64,000 nucleotides of DNA from Pseudomonas akapageensis (lineage in GTDB: Bacteria > Pseudomonadota > Gammaproteobacteria > Pseudomonadales > Pseudomonadaceae). The notes under the pieces were generated by a model, which had not been told where the DNA came from, did no database searches, and saw only the letters and a program-made list of their open reading frames with translations. The stretch is from assembly GCF_011355085.1 (NCBI RefSeq), contig NZ_VXCP01000045.1:1-64000 (forward strand), given 5' to 3'. This document shows, piece after piece, positions 60,143 through 64,000 of this stretch (the stretch's first letter is position 1; every line of letters starts with the position of its first letter). The position numbers were made by a program, and so were the translations under genes.

Positions 60143-60421
60143 TCACGCAAACAGCGACTGTGCTGGTGGGCTTGAAGTCATCCGTCCCAGAATGGTGACG
60201 CCCTCATCGTCAACCTCAATCGCCTGATTGAGATACTTGGCCCGATCCGGCGTAAAGATCACGACCATCCCGGTCCGGCTGCAGGTGAGGGTGTATTCCT
60301 GGCTGGTATCGATCGACAAATCTTCACCCCGCAGGCCTTGCCATTGGGCGAGGTAATTGAGCGCGCCGAATTTTTCCTGCTTTTTCAACGTGCGGTCCAC
60401 ACCGCCTTTCCAGCCGAGCAC
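60143..60421 (-). pseudogene. Orphan ORF, possible 3' remnant
   Basis: The only possible start is a GTG at 60421 without ribosome site. The frame continues upstream (SRCFYQIHAQFP) to a TAA without an ATG. The 92 residues (LGWKGGVDRTLKKQEKFGAL, LTCSRTGMVVIFTPDRAKYL) look protein-like but match no family I know. The upstream 70 bases are AT-rich. It may be the end of a gene disrupted by deletion, or a gene with an unusual start. Confidence 0.4.
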
Positions 60422-60559
60422 CGGAAATTGGGCATGGATCTGGTAAAAGCAGCGTGATTTTAATCTATAAAAATCAATTGGTTATATTTTGTTTGATGAG
60501 AGCGGGTCTTGCCGGATCGCCGGACCGCCGCGATGGACGGCGCAGCCGTCCCAAGACAG

Positions 60560-60865
60560 TCAAACACTCAAGAAAACGTCATACAAATCCACGTTTTCTT
60601 CTTTCTCCAACAGAAACCCATCATCCTCGGCATAGTACTTGGCCTTTTCCGGATGCTCGCCGGCAAAGCGCTTGACCGCCTCGATGGAGTCCCAGACGGT
60701 GATCAGCAAAAAGTGGCTGACCGCACCCTCATCGCGACGGGTGAAATACACATTCGACAACCCTGCGACCGAACCATAGTCAGGCGCAGCGCGCACTCTC
60801 ATGAATTGTTCGTACTGCTCGGCATCCTCGCGTTTCGTTCTTCCGTGCCAGAGTCGGACGATCAT
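60560..60865 (-). CDS. Antibiotic biosynthesis monooxygenase (ABM) domain protein
   Basis: The 101-residue protein shows the dimeric ferredoxin-like ABM pattern: MIVRLWHGRTKREDAEQYEQ, NVYFTRRDEGAVSHFLLITV, SIEAVKRFAGEHPEKAKYY. Such proteins are small oxygenases, haem- or quinone-related enzymes, or of unknown role. It stands alone, 32 bases after the sensor kinase stop. Confidence 0.85.
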   Translation of the reverse strand: MIVRLWHGRTKREDAEQYEQFMRVRAAPDYGSVAGLSNVYFTRRDEGAVSHFLLITVWDSIEAVKRFAGEHPEKAKYYAEDDGFLLEKEENVDLYDVFLSV

Positions 60866-60897
60866 CGTTCACCTCGCTTGCGCGTCTCGGGCTGTGT

Positions 60898-62289
60898 TTA
60901 CACCAACGCCTTGCTCTGCCGGCAATCGAGCACCAGGCACGCGCCACCCAGTTCACTGCTGGCCACCTTCAGATCAAATCCATGCAGGCTGGCGATCGCT
61001 GCCACGATCGACAAGCCCAGGCCGAAGCCGTTCTGTTGCTGACCATTTTCGGCCCGATAGAAGCGCTTGAAAACAGCTTCATGTTCGGACTCGGGGATGC
61101 CGGGGCCGCTGTCGTGCAGTTCGATGCGGGTACCGCCTTGCTGGTTGCTTGCGCGCAGGATCACCCGGCCACCGGGCGGGGTGAATTTGATGGCGTTGCT
61201 CAGCAGGTTGCCGATGGCTTCGAAGAGCAGGGCGCGGTCGCCGTAGAGCACAGGAAGTTCGTCCGGGGTTTGCAATTGCAGGGTGATCAAGCCTTCTTCG
61301 GCCAGCGGCAGGTAGAAGTCGTGCAATTCACCCAGCAAGGGCAAGGGGTCGAGTTGGAGGAAGCCGGCGCGGCGCTGGTGGTCTTCCAGTTCGGAGATAC
61401 GCAGCAGGCCGCGAAAGCGCGCCATCAGGGTGTCGGTTTCATCGATGGCCTGGTCCAGTTGCTGGCTCAGGGCCGAGTCCTGCGGGGCTTGTTGCTGGAT
61501 GCGGTAAAGCTGTGCGCGCAGGCGGGTCAGCGGCGTGCGCAGGTCGTGGGCGATGTTGTCGCAGACGCCTTTGACTTCCATCATCAACCGCTCGATCCGT
61601 TCGAGCATGGCATTGACGATGGCCGCCAGCATGTCCAACTCGTCGCGGCGGTTGGCCAGGGGCAGGCGCCGGGTCAGGTCGCCGGCGACAATGGCCTCGG
61701 CGCTGGCCTGGATCGCTCGAATTCGCCGCAGCGGGCGCCGCCGCAGCAAGTACCAGCCGGCGATGCCGGGGATGATGGTCAGCGACACGCCCCAGAGCAA
61801 CGCATGCAGGATGATGCGGGTCACCGCGAACAACGAGCCGTTGTCGCGCACCAGCACCAGCCAGCGCCCATCCTGGGTGCGCTGGGCGACCGCGTCACAG
61901 CTGTCCTGGGGCAATTGCGGGTCGTTGGAGTCGATGCAGTCGGGCAGTTCGTGGATATGCCCATTGAGGTCCAGCTGGGGAGGGATCTGCCGGATCTGTC
62001 CGGCGAGATGCCGGAACTGATTGTCGAACAGCCCGTAGGCGTCGAAAGCGCGGGGGTCGAAGCTCTGGCTCGCGGCGAGGGCGGCGTCGAGTTGCGCGCC
62101 TTGCATGTTCGAGAACAGGTGCTGGCGCTGCAGCAGCGAATGTCGCGCCAGCTTGTTCAGGTAGTCCGAGACTTCAAAATAAAGCGCACCCATCAGGATG
62201 CTGCTCCAGGCCACGAAGAGAAAACTGTAAAGCGCCAGCAACCGGCTGGTGGACGAATGCCAGCCCTTAGAGGGGTTCGGCAATGACAT
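60898..62289 (-). CDS. Sensor histidine kinase (HisKA type)
   Basis: The 463-residue protein has two membrane spans (about residues 17-40 and 155-182) enclosing a periplasmic region. HAMP is around 185-235, then phospho-acceptor H248 in DNIAHDLRTPLTRLRAQL, an N-box in EAIGNLLSNAIKFTPPGG and a G-box in DSGPGIPESEHE. It overlaps the response-regulator gene by 23 bases. The signal is unknown. Confidence 0.92.
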   Translation of the reverse strand: MSLPNPSKGWHSSTSRLLALYSFLFVAWSSILMGALYFEVSDYLNKLARHSLLQRQHLFSNMQGAQLDAALAASQSFDPRAFDAYGLFDNQFRHLAGQIRQIPPQLDLNGHIHELPDCIDSNDPQLPQDSCDAVAQRTQDGRWLVLVRDNGSLFAVTRIILHALLWGVSLTIIPGIAGWYLLRRRPLRRIRAIQASAEAIVAGDLTRRLPLANRRDELDMLAAIVNAMLERIERLMMEVKGVCDNIAHDLRTPLTRLRAQLYRIQQQAPQDSALSQQLDQAIDETDTLMARFRGLLRISELEDHQRRAGFLQLDPLPLLGELHDFYLPLAEEGLITLQLQTPDELPVLYGDRALLFEAIGNLLSNAIKFTPPGGRVILRASNQQGGTRIELHDSGPGIPESEHEAVFKRFYRAENGQQQNGFGLGLSIVAAIASLHGFDLKVASSELGGACLVLDCRQSKALV

Positions 62290-62950
62290 AGCCGGAGCCC
62301 CTTACGGTACGAATCAGGGGCTGCTGGCCGGTGGCGTCGATTTTCTTGCGCAGGCGTCCGATGTGCACGTCGATCAGGTTGGTGCCCGGGTCGAAGTGAT
62401 AGCCCCAGACTTCCTCGAAGATCATCATCCGCGTGAGCACCTGGCCGGCGTTGCGCATCAGGAAGGCCAGCAGCTTGTATTCGGTGGGCAACAAGTTGAG
62501 CGTCTGATCGCCACGCCGGGCTTCGTGGGTGATCAGGTCCAGTTCCAGGTCGGCGATTTTCAGGGCCGTGCTCTGCACGGTTCCCGGGTTGTGGCGGCGC
62601 AGCAGCACTTCCACGCGCGCGGCCATTTCGTCCGAGGCGAAGGGCTTGGTCAGGTAGTCGTCGCCGCCGGCGCGCAGGCCGCGCACGCGCTCGTCCACAT
62701 CGGACAGGGCGCTGATCATCAATATCGGCGTGGACACGCCGATATTGCGCAAGGTGGTGACGATGGTCAGGCCGTCGAGCTCGGGCAGCATGCGGTCCAG
62801 GGTGATCACGTCATAGTTGCCGCCAATGGCCTTGGCCAGGCCTTCACGGCCATTGGCGACCCAGTCCACGTCCAGGCCGTGGCTGCTGAGCTCGGCAACG
62901 ATTTCCTGTGCGGTGACGGCATCGTCTTCGATTGTCAGTACGCGGTTCAT
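62267..62950 (-). CDS. OmpR/PhoB-family response regulator
   Basis: The 227-residue protein has a receiver with acidic E8-D9-D10, phospho-acceptor D52 (VITLDRMLP) and Lys in YLTKPF. The winged helix is LLPTEYKLLAFLMRNAGQVL, NLIDVHIGRLRKKID, IRTVRGSGYVI. It is the first gene of the pair with the downstream kinase. Confidence 0.94.
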   Translation of the reverse strand: MNRVLTIEDDAVTAQEIVAELSSHGLDVDWVANGREGLAKAIGGNYDVITLDRMLPELDGLTIVTTLRNIGVSTPILMISALSDVDERVRGLRAGGDDYLTKPFASDEMAARVEVLLRRHNPGTVQSTALKIADLELDLITHEARRGDQTLNLLPTEYKLLAFLMRNAGQVLTRMMIFEEVWGYHFDPGTNLIDVHIGRLRKKIDATGQQPLIRTVRGSGYVIAEPL

Positions 62951-63023
62951 GGGGGCACCTGTGGCAGCGGATCGAGTCGCTGCATTGTGCCAAGAATAAG
63001 CCGATGGCTTTCTAAAGAAAAAT

Positions 63024-64000
63024 TCATCTGCTTTCGGGCGCCTGTTCGTGCTCGGTCAAGCGTTTGATCAATGCGCGCTTGGCCTCCTCACGCGCCTTTC
63101 CCAAATCCCGGTAGCGTTGATCAAATTCGGCGCTGGTGAGATCGTCCTGTTGCTCCAGCAGTACGCTTTCACGCACTCGAAAAGGCTGCTCGGTGGTGGC
63201 GAAATCGATGGCGTATTTCTTCTCCAGGAACTCGATCCAGAAATCGCGCTCGGCAATGAAATCCTGCAGCTGCGCAGGTTCAGCGGTCAGGACCTCCTCG
63301 TAGGCGGCATCGAGATCTGCAGCAGAGATCCCGGCAATCGCTTCGTAGCGCATCGACCTGGGTTGCCCGGGTAACGCCAGCCGGTTGGCCAATCCCGTAC
63401 GATAAGCAAGACTGACCTCTATTTCATCGACAGCGGGCACGCCCGCGATGACAGGGCGGGCGGCGATGTCCCGGCGGGCAATCTGCTCCAGTTTCTCCAG
63501 GCGAAACAGTCCATGGGCAATGACCAGCAGTGCGCTTGAGTCCTTTGATTCAAGGGCCTCGCAGAGTGCGTGGAACACCAGCGTCTTGACTTCCAGGGCG
63601 CTGAAATTCAGCAGAACGCTGTCCGAGCAACTTCGAGGGCTGGCTGCCAGCTCGAACAGAACCTTGCGCAACTTCGAGTTTGCAGAGGCTTTGTCGATGA
63701 CTTCCCAGACGCGTCGCGTCAGGTCTTCACGGACTAACTGGAAGTCCGAGGTCGTGGTCAAGTCGCCGAACAGGCGCATGAAGTCCTGTGATCCAGGTTC
63801 CGCTGCCAGGCGTTTCCAGCGGTCCTGTCGTCGTGCCCACTGTGGATCATTGGGCTCGGGCAACCAGTACGCGCGCGCCGATTCGGGCGAGGGGTTATGG
63901 CGGTGGCCCCTGAAACCCACGCCGGTCCGCGCCTGGTAATCGGTGAGTCTTTCCAGCGAGGTGTCGGATAGCGGGTTGTCGTGCAGAACAATCTGCTGCA
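63024..64000 (-). CDS. NEL-type E3 ubiquitin ligase, C-terminal part (cut by window edge)
   Basis: The frame is open from the right edge to the stop at 63024, about 325 residues visible. The edge part (IVLHDNPLSD, then SLERLTDYQARTG) resembles a leucine-rich-repeat end cap. The NEL domain follows: SDFQLVREDLTRRVWEVIDK, catalytic Cys in SPRSCSDSVLLNFSALEV, and a helical rest. NEL domains occur in IpaH/SspH effectors and in large Pseudomonas toxins. A GTG at 63920 could mimic a start, but the frame continues upstream. Export route and targets are not visible here. Confidence 0.82.
   Translation of the reverse strand, partial: QQIVLHDNPLSDTSLERLTDYQARTGVGFRGHRHNPSPESARAYWLPEPNDPQWARRQDRWKRLAAEPGSQDFMRLFGDLTTTSDFQLVREDLTRRVWEVIDKASANSKLRKVLFELAASPRSCSDSVLLNFSALEVKTLVFHALCEALESKDSSALLVIAHGLFRLEKLEQIARRDIAARPVIAGVPAVDEIEVSLAYRTGLANRLALPGQPRSMRYEAIAGISAADLDAAYEEVLTAEPAQLQDFIAERDFWIEFLEKKYAIDFATTEQPFRVRESVLLEQQDDLTSAEFDQRYRDLGKAREEAKRALIKRLTEHEQAPESR

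Noticed and set aside
60982..62286. 434-residue plus-strand ORF opposite the sensor kinase
   Set aside because: It is antisense to a gene with HisKA and HATPase motifs and has no domain of its own.

Overview
The window looks like a chromosomal segment of a Pseudomonas of the fluorescens/putida kind. This rests on high GC, Pseudomonas-style palindromic REP elements (two families), an OprD-family porin, a complete aminovalerate/glutarate catabolic block and a dense set of transporters and regulators. No rRNA, tRNA, CRISPR array, transposase or phage gene was seen. No gene-free stretch exceeds about 300 bases. The longest gaps (about 8761-9049, 12442-12679, 56590-56813, 59847-60142) hold promoters, inverted repeats or a REP.

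Left part (1-23 kb): a repeat-rich envelope locus comprises a truncated Gly-rich/GEPGDD-repeat protein, a DUF6502 protein, a DUF5666 repeat protein and a beta-barrel-like protein. Then come a MEKHLA/PAS protein, an AraC regulator facing an aldehyde dehydrogenase/51-residue membrane protein/NCS1 permease operon, and a three-PAS NarL-type two-component system. These are followed by a large alternative chemosensory cluster: receptor, CheY, STAS, CheA, receptor, CheW, CheR, CheD, CheB and a receiver-EAL protein.

Middle (23-38 kb): two divergent operons encode what reads as a complete route from cyclohexanecarboxylate to crotonyl-CoA. The leftward operon has a CoA ligase, BadH-like dehydrogenase, BadI-like ring hydrolase and acyl-CoA dehydrogenase, followed by a MarR regulator and an OprD porin. 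The rightward operon has two enoyl-CoA hydratases, a PimC/PimD-like dehydrogenase pair, a 3-hydroxyacyl-CoA dehydrogenase, a thiolase and glutaryl-CoA dehydrogenase. A CAACATGTTG palindrome overlaps both predicted divergent -35 boxes.

38-47 kb: a leftward lysine/5-aminovalerate block contains CsiD/GlaH, LhgO, DavD, DavT, a permease and an aminotransferase, with a divergent GntR (CsiR-like) regulator. Together with the preceding island, about 20 kb covers both the CoA-dependent (GcdH) and CoA-independent (CsiD-LhgO) handling of C5 dicarboxylates.

47-64 kb: a Phd-VapC module, a phosphoribosyltransferase, two GntR-FCD regulators, a DctA-like symporter with two matching 18-bp operators, RtcB, and a citrulline/ornithine block (CtlX, ornithine cyclodeaminase, amino-acid ABC transporter, Lrp). 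Next are a toxin-antitoxin-like pair whose second protein combines a YgiT-like zinc finger with a ribbon-helix-helix, an ABM monooxygenase and an OmpR/HisKA pair. The last gene is the C-terminal part of a NEL-type E3 ubiquitin ligase cut by the right edge.

Functions are assigned from protein motifs read by eye. No database search was possible, so substrate assignments are inferences.
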